A stretch of 64,000 nt of DNA from Mycolicibacter sp. MU0083. GTDB taxonomy: Bacteria > Actinomycetota > Actinomycetes > Mycobacteriales > Mycobacteriaceae. The stretch covers positions 1,054,001 to 1,118,000 of the forward strand of contig NZ_OY726394.1 in assembly GCF_963378075.1 (NCBI RefSeq), given 5' to 3'. The notes beneath the pieces were generated by a model that was not told the DNA's origin, searched no databases, and saw only the letters and a program-made list of their open reading frames with translations. Both the position numbers and the translations under genes were made by a program. Of the stretch, positions 52,392-61,889 are shown piece by piece (position 1 is the first letter of the stretch; every line of letters starts with the position of its first letter).

Positions 52392-55300
52392 ATGACGCGT
52401 GCAGCACGACCGCGCAACCCCGCAATCGGCGGTGCGCTCGAGGAACTGCTGCAACGCAGCGGCCGCTTCTTCACACCGGGCGAGGTCTCGGCGGACCTGC
52501 GCACCGTCACCCACCGGGGCGGCCGCGAAGCCGACATCTTCTACCGCGACCGCTGGAGTCACGACAAGGTCGTCCGCTCCACCCACGGGGTGAACTGCAC
52601 CGGGTCGTGCTCGTGGAAGATCTTCGTCAAAGACGGCATCATCACCTGGGAGAACCAGGCCACCGACTATCCCTCGGTGGGCCCGGATCGGCCGGAATAC
52701 GAGCCCCGCGGCTGCCCGCGCGGCGCCTCGTTCTCCTGGTACTCCTACTCGCCGACCAGGGTGCGCTACCCCTACGCGCGCGGCGTGCTGGTGGAGATGT
52801 TCCGCGAGGCCAAGTCGCGGCTGGGCGATCCGGTCCTGGCCTGGGCCGACATCCAGGCCGACCCGGAGCGCCGGCGGCGCTACCAGCGAGCGCGCGGCAT
52901 GGGCGGGCTGGTCCGGGTGACCTGGGCCGAGGCGACCGAGATGATCGCGGCCGCGCACGTGCACACCATCAAGACCCACGGCCCGGACCGGGTCGCCGGC
53001 TTCTCGCCGATTCCGGCCATGTCGATGGTGTCCTTCGCGGCCGGTTCCCGGTTCGTCCAGTTGCTCGGCGGGGTGATGACGTCGTTCTACGACTGGTACG
53101 CCGACCTGCCGGTCGCCTCGCCGCAGGTGTTCGGCGACCAGACCGACGTCCCGGAATCCGGCGACTGGTGGGACGCGGCCTATCTGATGATGTGGGGCTC
53201 GAACGTTCCGATCACCCGCACCCCCGACGCGCACTGGATGACCGAGGTGCGTTACCGCGGCACCAAGGTGGTCAGCGTCAGCCCCGACTACGCCGACAAC
53301 ACCAAGTTCGCCGACGAGTGGATGCCCTGTGCGGCCGGCACCGACGCCGCGCTGGCGATGGCGATGGGGCACGTCATCCTCACCGAGTGCTACGTCAAGC
53401 GGCAGGTGCCGTTCTTCACCGACTACGTGCGCCGCTACACCGACCTGCCGTTCCTGATCAAACTGGAGGAACGCGACGGCCACCTGGTGCCGGGCAAGAA
53501 CCTCACCGCCGCCGACCTGGGCGCAGACCTCGCCACCACCGAGAACGCCGCGTTCAAACCGGCCTTGCTCGACGAGGCCACCGACACCGTCGTCGTACCG
53601 CACGGCTCGCTGGGCTTCCGGTGGGGCGACGAGGGGATCGGCAAATGGAACCTGGACCTCGGCGACCTGCAGCCGGCGCTGACCGTGCTGGACCCCGGCG
53701 CGCACAACGGCCACCGGCGCGCCGCGGTCGTCTCGCTGCCCGCGTTCGACGCCGTGACCGGACAGGGCACCGTGGTGCAGCGCGGAGTGCCGGTCCGCCA
53801 GGTCGGTGAGCACCTGGTCTGCACCGTCTTCGACCTGATGCTGGCGAACTATTCGGTCGGTCGGCCGGGCCTGCCCGGACCGTGGCCCACCGGCTACGAC
53901 GACGGCGCGCAGGTCAACACCCCGGCCTGGCAGGAACCGATCACCGGTGTCTCGGCGGCGCAGGCGATCCGGATCGCACGCGAATTCGCCCGCAACGCCG
54001 AGGAATCCGGCGGCCGGTCGATGATCATCATGGGCAGCGGAATCTGCCAGTGGTTCCACGGCGACGCCACCTACCGGGCGGTGCTGGCGCTGTTGATGCT
54101 CACCGGGTCCATGGGGCGCAACGGCGGCGGCTGGGCGCACTACGTCGGCCAGGAGAAGGTCCGCCCGCTGACCGGTTGGTCCACGATGGCCGCCGGCAGT
54201 GACTGGTCACGACCACCCCGGCAGGTGCCCGGCACCTCGTATTGGTACGCCCACACCGACCAGTGGCGCTACGACGCCTACGGCGCCGACAAGCTGACCA
54301 CCCCGCTCGGGCGGGGCCGGTTCGACGGCCGGCACACCATGGACATCCTGGCGTCGGCCACCGCCATGGGATGGAGCCCGTTCTATCCGCAGTTCGACCG
54401 CTCCAGTCTGGACGTGGCCGACGAAGCCGACGCCGCCGGGCGGGAAGCCGGGGAGTACGTCGCCGAGCGCCTCGCCGCCGGCGATCTGAAGCTGTCGGTG
54501 ACCGATCCGGACAACCCGGTGAACTGGCCGCGGGTGTTGACGGTGTGGCGGGCGAACCTGATCGGCGCGTCCGGCAAGGGCGGGGAGTACTTCCTCAAGC
54601 ATCTGCTGGGTACCGATGCCGGCGTGCTCGGCGAGCCTCCGCCCGGCGGCGTGAAGCCGTCGGATGTTCGCTGGGACAGCGACATTCCCGAAGGCAAACT
54701 CGACCTGCTGATGTCGATCGACTTCCGGATGACCTCCACCACGCTGATGTCCGACGTCGTGTTGCCGGCCGCCACCTGGTACGAGAAGGCGGACCTGTCG
54801 TCGACCGACATGCACCCCTACGTGCACTCGTTCAGCGCGGCGATCGACCCGCCGTGGGAGACCCGCAGCGACTACGACGCGTTCGGCGCGATCGCCCGGA
54901 CGTTCAGTGCACTCGCGGTCGACCACCTCGGCGTCCGCAACGACGTGGTGCTGACGGCCATGCAGCACGACACCCCCGACGCGATGGCCTACCCCGACGG
55001 CACCGAACACGATTGGCTGCGTACCGGCGAGACGCCGATTCCCGGCAAGACCATGCCCAAAGTGACGGTGGTGCAACGCGATTACACCGCAATCGGTGAC
55101 AAATGGCAGTCACTTGGTCCGCTGGTGGACACCCTGGGGATGACGATCAAGGGCTATACGGTGTTCCCGCACGACGAGGTCGAGGACCTGGCCGGCAGGT
55201 TCGGGGTGATGAGATCCGGTGCCGGGGAGGGACGCCCGGCGCTGACCACCGCCATCCGGATGGCCGATGCGGTGCTGGCGCTGTCCGGCACCACCAACGG

Positions 55301-56114
55301 CCGGATCGCGACGGCGGGTTTCCGGGAGTTGGAGAAACGCACCGGTCGGCGACTGGCGCACCTGTCGGAGGGCAGCGAGGAGAAGCGGATCACCTACGCC
55401 GACACCCAGGCGCGCCCGGTGCCGGTGGTCACCAGCCCGGAGTGGTCGGGCAGTGAGACCGGTGGACGGCGCTACGCACCCTTCACGATCAACATCGAGT
55501 GCCTCAAACCGTTTCACACCCTGACCGGCCGGATGCACTTCTACACCGCGCACGACTGGATCGAGGAACTCGGCGAGCACCTGCCGGTCTACCGCCCCCC
55601 ACTGGACATGGCGCGACTGTTCGACGCCCCCGAACTCGGCGAGAGTCCCGGCGGGATCGGGATCACCGTGCGCTACCTGACACCGCACTCGAAGTGGTCG
55701 TTCCACTCCACCTACCAGGACAACCTGTACATGTTGTCGCTGTCCCGGGGCGGCCCGACGATGTGGATGAGTCCGGGAGACGCCGCGAAAATCGATGTCA
55801 GGGACAACGATTGGGTCGAGGCGGTCAACGCCAACGGCGTATTCGTGGGCCGCGCGATCGTGAGCCAGCGGATGCCCGACGGGGTGGTGTTCGTCTACCA
55901 CGTCCAGGAGCGCACCGTCGACACCCCGCGGTCCGAGGCCAACGGCAAGCGCGGCGGCACCCACAATTCGCTGACCCGCATCCGGGTCAAGCCCAGTCAC
56001 CTCGCCGGCGGCTACGGCCAGCACGCGTTCGCGTTCAACTACCTGGGGCCGACCGGCAACCAGCGTGACGAGGTGACCGTGGTGCGGCGCCGCAGTCAGG
56101 AGGTCCGTTACTGA
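52392..56114 (+). CDS. narG: respiratory nitrate reductase alpha subunit NarG
   Basis: A 1240-residue molybdopterin enzyme. The FS0 cluster ligands are His65, Cys69, Cys73 (THGVNCTGSCSW) and Cys108 (RGCPRGAS); the Mo-ligand Asp is in TSFYDWYADLP. No Tat signal, as in cytoplasmic-facing NarG with a remnant RR-free N-terminus. It reduces nitrate to nitrite with electrons from NarH. First gene of narGHJI; ATG preceded by GGAGA. narH starts on its last base (TGATG), so translation is coupled. The 150-base upstream region must hold the promoter, no operator was recognised. Confidence 0.97.
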   Translation: MTRAARPRNPAIGGALEELLQRSGRFFTPGEVSADLRTVTHRGGREADIFYRDRWSHDKVVRSTHGVNCTGSCSWKIFVKDGIITWENQATDYPSVGPDRPEYEPRGCPRGASFSWYSYSPTRVRYPYARGVLVEMFREAKSRLGDPVLAWADIQADPERRRRYQRARGMGGLVRVTWAEATEMIAAAHVHTIKTHGPDRVAGFSPIPAMSMVSFAAGSRFVQLLGGVMTSFYDWYADLPVASPQVFGDQTDVPESGDWWDAAYLMMWGSNVPITRTPDAHWMTEVRYRGTKVVSVSPDYADNTKFADEWMPCAAGTDAALAMAMGHVILTECYVKRQVPFFTDYVRRYTDLPFLIKLEERDGHLVPGKNLTAADLGADLATTENAAFKPALLDEATDTVVVPHGSLGFRWGDEGIGKWNLDLGDLQPALTVLDPGAHNGHRRAAVVSLPAFDAVTGQGTVVQRGVPVRQVGEHLVCTVFDLMLANYSVGRPGLPGPWPTGYDDGAQVNTPAWQEPITGVSAAQAIRIAREFARNAEESGGRSMIIMGSGICQWFHGDATYRAVLALLMLTGSMGRNGGGWAHYVGQEKVRPLTGWSTMAAGSDWSRPPRQVPGTSYWYAHTDQWRYDAYGADKLTTPLGRGRFDGRHTMDILASATAMGWSPFYPQFDRSSLDVADEADAAGREAGEYVAERLAAGDLKLSVTDPDNPVNWPRVLTVWRANLIGASGKGGEYFLKHLLGTDAGVLGEPPPGGVKPSDVRWDSDIPEGKLDLLMSIDFRMTSTTLMSDVVLPAATWYEKADLSSTDMHPYVHSFSAAIDPPWETRSDYDAFGAIARTFSALAVDHLGVRNDVVLTAMQHDTPDAMAYPDGTEHDWLRTGETPIPGKTMPKVTVVQRDYTAIGDKWQSLGPLVDTLGMTIKGYTVFPHDEVEDLAGRFGVMRSGAGEGRPALTTAIRMADAVLALSGTTNGRIATAGFRELEKRTGRRLAHLSEGSEEKRITYADTQARPVPVVTSPEWSGSETGGRRYAPFTINIECLKPFHTLTGRMHFYTAHDWIEELGEHLPVYRPPLDMARLFDAPELGESPGGIGITVRYLTPHSKWSFHSTYQDNLYMLSLSRGGPTMWMSPGDAAKIDVRDNDWVEAVNANGVFVGRAIVSQRMPDGVVFVYHVQERTVDTPRSEANGKRGGTHNSLTRIRVKPSHLAGGYGQHAFAFNYLGPTGNQRDEVTVVRRRSQEVRY

Positions 56115-57721
56115 TGAAGGTAATGGCGCAGATGGCCATGGTGATGAACCTGGACAAATGCATCGGATGTCACACCTGCTCGGTGACCTGCAAGCAGGCG
56201 TGGACCAACCGCGAGGGCACCGAGTACGTCTGGTTCAACAACGTAGAAACCCGCCCCGGCGGCGGGTATCCGCGTACCTACGAAGATCAGGACCGCTGGA
56301 AGGGCGGTTGGACCCTGGACCGCAAGGGGCGGTTGCGACTGCTCGCGGGCGGACGATTGCACAAGCTGCTGAACATCTTCGCCAACCCCAACCTGCCGCA
56401 GTTGACCGACTACTACGAGCCGTGGACCTACGACTACGAGAACCTCACCGCTGCGCCGCTGGGCGATGCCATTCCCGTTGCCGCGCCGAAGAGTTCGATC
56501 ACCGGTCAGCCGATGAAGATCGAGTGGGGTCCCAACTGGGACGACAACCTCGCCGGCGCGCCGGAGACTCTGGCCAACGACCCGATCCTGGCGAAGGTCG
56601 GTGAACGGGTCAAAAGCGAACTCGAAGAGACCTTCATGTTCTACCTGCCGCGGATCTGCGAACACTGCCTGAATCCGTCGTGCGTGGCGTCGTGCCCGAC
56701 CGGGGCGATCTACAAGCGCGAAGAAGACGGCATCGTGCTGGTGGACCAGGATCGCTGCCGGGGTTGGCGACTGTGCGTGTCGGGCTGCCCCTACAAGAAG
56801 GTCTACTTCAACCACAAGACCGGCAAAGCCGAGAAGTGTCACTTCTGTTATCCGCGTATCGAAGTCGGACTGCCGACGATCTGCTCGGAGACCTGCGTGG
56901 GGCGGCTGCGCTATATCGGTCTGGTGCTCTACGACGTCGACCGGGTGCTCGAAGCGGCGTCGGTGGAGAAAGACACCGATCTGTACGAGGCGCAGCGCGG
57001 CGTTTTCCTGAATCCGTCCGACCCGCAGGTGATCGCCGGCGCCCGGGCCGAGGGCATCTCCGACGCCTGGATCGAGGCCGCCCAGCGTTCTCCGATCTAC
57101 GCCCTGATCAACACATACAAGGTGGCGCTGCCGCTGCATCCGGAGTACCGGACCATGCCGATGGTCTGGTACGTGCCGCCGCTGTCACCGGTGGTCGACG
57201 CGGTCAGTCGTGACGGCCACGACGGCGAAGACCTGGGAAACCTGTTCGGCGCGCTCGAAGCACTGCGCATCCCGATGACCTACCTGGCCGAACTGTTCAC
57301 CGCCGGAGACACCGGTGTGGTCGAGGACGTGCTGCGGCGACTGGCCGCGATGCGCTCCTACATGCGCGATATCAGCCTCGGGCGCGAGACCCAGCCGCAT
57401 ATCCCCGCCTCGGTCGGCATGACCGAGGAGCAGATGTACAACATGTACCGGCTGCTGGCGATCGCGAAATACGAAGAACGCTATGTGATTCCGACCGCCT
57501 ACAGTCAGCAGGCACACGAACTCGAGCACATGAGTTGTTCGATCACCGGTGGGCCCGATGGTTACGAGGATGATCCGTTCGCCTCCGGAACCGAGCCGCA
57601 GTCGTCGTTCCACATGGTGGACAACGGCGGACCCGCCGGGCGGCCGCGGGGCCGGACCAACCTGCTCAACTGGGGCGGCGGCGACCGCGCGGTGCCCGAG
57701 ATGTTCCCGGAGCACAAATGA
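56114..57721 (+). CDS. narH: nitrate reductase beta subunit NarH
   Basis: A 535-residue iron-sulfur protein with four ferredoxin-like cysteine groups: CIGCHTCSVTC (16-26), CEHCLNPSCVASCP, CRGWRLCVSGCP and CHFC..C. The Trp in CRGWRLC replaces a Cys and gives the 3Fe-4S cluster, normal for NarH. It passes electrons from NarI haem to NarG. Overlaps narJ by four bases (ATGA). Confidence 0.97.
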   Translation: MKVMAQMAMVMNLDKCIGCHTCSVTCKQAWTNREGTEYVWFNNVETRPGGGYPRTYEDQDRWKGGWTLDRKGRLRLLAGGRLHKLLNIFANPNLPQLTDYYEPWTYDYENLTAAPLGDAIPVAAPKSSITGQPMKIEWGPNWDDNLAGAPETLANDPILAKVGERVKSELEETFMFYLPRICEHCLNPSCVASCPTGAIYKREEDGIVLVDQDRCRGWRLCVSGCPYKKVYFNHKTGKAEKCHFCYPRIEVGLPTICSETCVGRLRYIGLVLYDVDRVLEAASVEKDTDLYEAQRGVFLNPSDPQVIAGARAEGISDAWIEAAQRSPIYALINTYKVALPLHPEYRTMPMVWYVPPLSPVVDAVSRDGHDGEDLGNLFGALEALRIPMTYLAELFTAGDTGVVEDVLRRLAAMRSYMRDISLGRETQPHIPASVGMTEEQMYNMYRLLAIAKYEERYVIPTAYSQQAHELEHMSCSITGGPDGYEDDPFASGTEPQSSFHMVDNGGPAGRPRGRTNLLNWGGGDRAVPEMFPEHK

Positions 57722-58386
57722 AGCGCCTCCTGTCGGGGCGGCGCCGCCCCGGCGCCCGGCCCGCGGACCGTGCGGTGTGGCAGGCGGCGTCGTTGCTGTT
57801 GTCCTACCCGGATGCGCAGCTGGGCGCACGCCTGGACACCGTCGAGGCCCTGTTGGCCCACACCGGGCCGGCCGCCGCGGACCTGCTGCGGCGCGCGGTG
57901 GGTGCACTGCGCGACACCGAGCCGATGACCGCCGCCGTCGACTACGTCGAAACATTCGACATGCGCCGGCGCTCGACGATGTTGCTGACCTACTGGACCG
58001 GCGGAGACACCCGCAATCGGGGGATGCAGATGCTGGCGTTCGCCACCGCCTACCGACAGGCGGGCGTGCCGCCGCCGACGAGTGAGGCACCCGACCATCT
58101 CCCGGTGGTCCTGGAGTTCGCCGCCACCGTCGACCCCGAGGCCGGCCGCCGGCTGTTGCTGGCGCACCGGACGCCGATCGACGTCCTGCATCGCGCGTTA
58201 GACGATGCGGGGTCGCCGTACGCCCATGTCGTCGCCGCGGTGTGCGCCACGCTGCCGGCGGCGACCGACCAGGAGGTGCGTAACGTGAGTCAGCTGCTGA
58301 CGTCCGGTCCGCCTGCGGAAGCCGTTGGGCTGCAACCGTTCACAGCGTCCGTCTCGCTGGGCATGCCGAAGGTGCCGGCCCGATGA
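57718..58386 (+). CDS. narJ: nitrate reductase chaperone NarJ
   Basis: A 222-residue TorD/NarJ-family chaperone: VWQAASLLLSYPDAQLGARL, DYVETFDMRRRSTMLLTYWT (the conserved YVxxFDxxxRxxLYLTY-type segment), GDTRNRGMQMLAF and LPVVLEFAATVD. It assists Mo-cofactor insertion into NarG and membrane docking. Overlaps narI by four bases. Confidence 0.95.
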   Translation: MKRLLSGRRRPGARPADRAVWQAASLLLSYPDAQLGARLDTVEALLAHTGPAAADLLRRAVGALRDTEPMTAAVDYVETFDMRRRSTMLLTYWTGGDTRNRGMQMLAFATAYRQAGVPPPTSEAPDHLPVVLEFAATVDPEAGRRLLLAHRTPIDVLHRALDDAGSPYAHVVAAVCATLPAATDQEVRNVSQLLTSGPPAEAVGLQPFTASVSLGMPKVPAR

Positions 58387-59123
58387 CGCTGATCAACGAC
58401 GCCGAACTGTGGTGGGACATCGGACCGTACTTCGTGCTGGCCATCGCCGGGGTGGCCACCTGGTGGCGCTATCACTACGACAAATTCGGCTGGACCACCC
58501 GCTCGTCGCAGCTGTACGAGTCCCGACTACTGCGCATCGGCAGCCCGATGTTCCACTTCGGCAGTTTCGTGGTGATCATCGGACACATCGTCGGCCTCAT
58601 CATCCCCGAGTCGTGGACCCGCGCCATCGGGATGAGTGATCGGCTCTACCACCTGCAGGCGATGATCCTTGGGATTCCCGCGGGCGTCGCCACCCTGGTC
58701 GGGGTGGGGCTGCTGATCTACCGGCGCCGTACCGAACGTTCGGTGTTCAAGGCCACCAGTGTCAGTGACAAGCTGATGTACGCGGTTCTGGGGTGTGCGC
58801 TGGTCGCCGGGATGAGTTGCACGTTGATGGGGACCACGGCCTACGGCGAGCAACACGACTACCGCGAGACGGTGTCGGTCTGGTTCCGGTCGATCTGGAC
58901 ACTGCAACCGCGCGGTGATCTGATGTTGCAGGCACCGCTGTATTTCCAGATACATGTCATGATCGCCTTGATGCTGTTCGCGCTCTGGCCGTTCACCCGG
59001 CTGGTCCACGCGTTCAGCGCGCCGATCGGCTATCTGTTCCGGCCCTACATCGTCTACCGCAGTCGCGACGTCGCAAGGAGGAACCAGCCGATGGGTTCAC
59101 GTCCACAGAGGAGGGGCTGGTGA
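58383..59123 (+). CDS. narI: nitrate reductase gamma subunit NarI (cytochrome b)
   Basis: A 246-residue membrane protein with five helices, beginning NDAELWWDIGPYFVLAIAGV. Haem-ligand His candidates are in FHFGSFVVIIGHIVG, and QIHVMIALMLF plus LVHAFSAP near the C-terminus. It oxidises menaquinol and sends electrons to NarH. The stop overlaps the GTG of the DUF732 gene (GTGA), extending the operon. Confidence 0.96.
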   Translation: MTLINDAELWWDIGPYFVLAIAGVATWWRYHYDKFGWTTRSSQLYESRLLRIGSPMFHFGSFVVIIGHIVGLIIPESWTRAIGMSDRLYHLQAMILGIPAGVATLVGVGLLIYRRRTERSVFKATSVSDKLMYAVLGCALVAGMSCTLMGTTAYGEQHDYRETVSVWFRSIWTLQPRGDLMLQAPLYFQIHVMIALMLFALWPFTRLVHAFSAPIGYLFRPYIVYRSRDVARRNQPMGSRPQRRGW

Positions 59124-59455
59124 GGATCCGAACGGCGCTGCTGGGCGCCCTAGCCGCGGTCTGCGTAGCCGGGCCGGCCCACGCCGACCCCGTCGGCAGT
59201 GACGCTGACGCCGCCTTCCTGGGATCGTTGACGGCGGCCGGCATCACCTACAGCTATCCGGATCAGGCCATCATCACCGCGAAACTGGTCTGCAAGCTGA
59301 TCGCGCAGGGTAAGCCCAGTGCGGAGGTGCTGGAGGGGCTCAAGGAACGCAACCCGGGGCTGACCACCGAACACGGCACCCAGTTCGTCGGGATCGCCGC
59401 TCAGCTGTACTGCCCGGATCAGCTGGTGCGGAACGACACGACGGGCGCCGCCTGA
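59120..59455 (+). CDS. secreted DUF732 protein coupled to narI
   Basis: A 111-residue exported protein: signal peptide RIRTALLGALAAVCVAGPAH with cleavage near AHA-DPVG, then the DUF732 domain FLGSLTAAGITYSYPDQAII, TAKLVCKLIAQGKPSAEVLE and FVGIAAQLYCPDQLV with two Cys. The GTG overlaps the narI stop by four bases, with AGGAGG-like GAGGAGGGG upstream inside narI. In M. tuberculosis typA follows narI directly (from memory), so this is an addition. Function unknown; co-expression suggests an extracytoplasmic role under nitrate-respiring conditions (inference). Confidence 0.85.
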   Translation: MRIRTALLGALAAVCVAGPAHADPVGSDADAAFLGSLTAAGITYSYPDQAIITAKLVCKLIAQGKPSAEVLEGLKERNPGLTTEHGTQFVGIAAQLYCPDQLVRNDTTGAA

Positions 59456-59478
59456 CGAGGGGGCATAAGCTACGTGAT

Positions 59479-59880
59479 GTGGCACTGCCTGACGACGTCT
59501 ATTCCCGGCTGCTCGCGTTCCGTACGCGACTGCGGCAGTTCGAGCGTTGGAGTGCCGACCAGGCCCAAGCCGCCGGGCTGACCCCCGCGCAGCATCAGCT
59601 TCTGCTGGCGATCCGGGGCCACAGCGACTCCCGGGGACCCACCGTCGGCGAGGTCGCCGAATACCTCTTGCTGCGCCACCACAGCGCCGGCGAACTGATC
59701 CAGCGGGCCGAAGCCGCAGGCCTGGTCGTCCGGGTCCGCGACAGCGGTGACCAGCGGGTGATCCGGCTGCAGCTGACCGAGACGGCGGCGCAGTGCCTGC
59801 AAGCTCTGACCGAACTGCACCTCGAGGAACTGGAGCGGTTCAGCGCCGAAACCCCTCTGGGGTTGCGTCCCGCGCTGTGA
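59479..59880 (+). CDS. MarR family transcriptional regulator
   Basis: A 133-residue MarR protein: FERWSADQAQAAGLTPAQHQ, LLLAIRGHSDSRGPTVGEVA, EYLLLRHHSAGELIQRAEAA (recognition helix) and GLVVRVRDSGDQRVIRLQLT (wing). TAAGCT (59466-59471) is 7 bases before the GTG, so it has its own leaderless promoter rather than depending on nar. Ligand and targets unknown; the nar/DUF732 genes or itself are obvious candidates. Confidence 0.88.
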   Translation: MALPDDVYSRLLAFRTRLRQFERWSADQAQAAGLTPAQHQLLLAIRGHSDSRGPTVGEVAEYLLLRHHSAGELIQRAEAAGLVVRVRDSGDQRVIRLQLTETAAQCLQALTELHLEELERFSAETPLGLRPAL

Positions 59881-59931
59881 TGTATCTTTCACGTTTTCGC
59901 GATTGCCAGGTAGCGCTGGCAGAATCGCCCG

Positions 59932-61815
59932 GTGAACTTTCGTAACGTCGCCATCGTCGCGCACGTAGACCACGGCAAGACGACTATGGTCGACGCCATG
60001 CTCCGCCAGTCCGGCGCTCTTGCCGAGCGCGGTGAGGCGCAAGAGCGGGTGATGGACTCCGGTGATCTGGAGCGGGAAAAGGGCATCACGATTCTGGCCA
60101 AGAACACGGCCGTGCATCGCCACCACCCGGACGGGACCGTCACCGTCATCAACGTGATCGACACCCCGGGCCACGCCGACTTCGGCGGGGAGGTGGAGCG
60201 GGGCCTGTCGATGGTCGACGGGGTCGTCCTGCTGGTCGACGCCTCCGAAGGCCCCCTGCCGCAGACCCGCTTCGTGCTGCGCAAAGCGCTGGCGGCGCAT
60301 CTGCCGGTGATCCTGGTGGTCAACAAGACCGACCGCCCCGACGCCCGTATCGCCGAGGTCGTCGACGCCAGCCACGACCTGTTGCTCGACGTCGCCAGCG
60401 ACCTCGACGACGCGGCCCAGGCCGCCGCCGAGCATGCGCTGGGACTGCCGACGCTGTACGCGTCCGGTCGTGCCGGGGTGGCCAGCACCACCGCGCCCGC
60501 CGACGGCCAGATTCCCGACGGCGACAACCTGGACCCGCTGTTCGACGTGCTGCTCGAGCACGTGCCGCCGCCGTCGGGCGACCCGGAGGCTCCGCTGCAG
60601 GCGCTGGTCACCAACCTCGATGCCTCGGCCTTCCTGGGCCGTCTCGCACTGATCCGGGTCGCCAACGGCCGCATCCGCAAGGGCCAGCAGGTCGCCTGGA
60701 TGCGCGAGGTCGACGGTGAGCCGGTGACCACCACCGCCAAGATCACCGAACTGCTGGTCACGGTGGGGGTCGAGCGCACTCCGACGGAAGAGGCCCGCGC
60801 CGGGGACATCGTCGCCGTCGCCGGGATTCCCGACATCATGATCGGCGACACCCTGGCCGACCCCGCGGCACCCCACGCGCTGCCGCGGATCACCGTCGAC
60901 GAGCCGGCGATCTCGGTGACGATCGGCACCAACACCTCGCCGTTGGCCGGCAAGGTCTCCGGTCACAAGCTCACCGCCCGGATGGTCAAGACCCGGCTGG
61001 ACACCGAGCTGATCGGCAACGTCTCGGTGCGGGTCGTCGACATCGGCCGGCCGGACGCCTGGGAGGTGCAGGGCCGCGGTGAGCTGGCGCTGGCCATCCT
61101 CGTCGAGCAGATGCGCCGGGAAGGTTTCGAGCTGACCGTCGGCAAGCCGCAGGTGGTGACCCGCAAGGTCGACGGCAAGGTGCACGAGCCGTTCGAGCAC
61201 CTCACCGTCGACTGCCCCGAGGAGTACGTCGGCTCCATCACCCAGCTGGCCGCGGCGCGTAAGGGCCGGATGACCGAGATGGCCAACCACACCACCGGCT
61301 GGGTGCGGATGGAGTTCATCATTCCCAGCCGCGGACTGATCGGCTGGCGTACCGACTTCCTCACCGAGACCCGCGGCACCGGCATCGCCAACGCGGTGTT
61401 CGAGGGCTATCAGCCGTGGGCGGGCGAGATCCGCGCGCGGCACACCGGCTCGCTGGTCTCCGACCGGGCCGGTTCCATCACCCCGTTCGCGCTGATCCAG
61501 TTGGCCGACCGCGGGCAGTTCTTCGTCGAACCGGGCCAGGAGACCTACCAGGGCATGGTCGTCGGGATCAACCCGCGCGCCGAAGACCTCGACATCAACG
61601 TCACCAAGGAGAAGAAGCTCACCAACATGCGGTCCTCGACGGCCGACGTGATGGAGACCCTGGCCCGGCCGATCGAGCTGGACCTGGAGCAGGCGATGGA
61701 GTTCTGCGCCGCCGACGAATGCGTCGAGGTGACTCCCGAGGTGGTGCGGGTGCGCAAGGTCGAACTGGACTCGACGTTGCGGGCGCGGGCACGTTCGCGG
61801 GCCAAGAACCTCTAG
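59932..61815 (+). CDS. typA: ribosome-associated GTPase TypA/BipA
   Basis: A 627-residue translational GTPase. G1 AHVDHGKTT, the switch region [13 protein letters not shown]3 [13 protein letters not shown]4 NKTDRPDA. Domains II-V and the C-terminal BipA-specific region ([20 protein letters not shown]) are complete. It binds ribosomes under stress and assists 50S assembly. Position after nar matches Rv1165. GTG start with CAGAAT 6 bases upstream. Confidence 0.96.
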   Translation: MNFRNVAIVAHVDHGKTTMVDAMLRQSGALAERGEAQERVMDSGDLEREKGITILAKNTAVHRHHPDGTVTVINVIDTPGHADFGGEVERGLSMVDGVVLLVDASEGPLPQTRFVLRKALAAHLPVILVVNKTDRPDARIAEVVDASHDLLLDVASDLDDAAQAAAEHALGLPTLYASGRAGVASTTAPADGQIPDGDNLDPLFDVLLEHVPPPSGDPEAPLQALVTNLDASAFLGRLALIRVANGRIRKGQQVAWMREVDGEPVTTTAKITELLVTVGVERTPTEEARAGDIVAVAGIPDIMIGDTLADPAAPHALPRITVDEPAISVTIGTNTSPLAGKVSGHKLTARMVKTRLDTELIGNVSVRVVDIGRPDAWEVQGRGELALAILVEQMRREGFELTVGKPQVVTRKVDGKVHEPFEHLTVDCPEEYVGSITQLAAARKGRMTEMANHTTGWVRMEFIIPSRGLIGWRTDFLTETRGTGIANAVFEGYQPWAGEIRARHTGSLVSDRAGSITPFALIQLADRGQFFVEPGQETYQGMVVGINPRAEDLDINVTKEKKLTNMRSSTADVMETLARPIELDLEQAMEFCAADECVEVTPEVVRVRKVELDSTLRARARSRAKNL

Positions 61816-61889
61816 ATCGGTCAGCGGTCTTGCGCGCTGCCGCGCGTCGGTTTTCGCGCCGAAATCGTCCCCCGGATACCCTGGTGCCC

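Noticed and set aside
56750..56790. Missing cysteine in NarH as a mutation
   Set aside because: CRGWRLC with Trp is the normal sequence of NarH and gives the 3Fe-4S cluster.
61416..61889. Upstream extension of lpqW through the end of typA
   Set aside because: The frame is open by chance; lipoprotein signal, -10 box and known length place the start at 61890.
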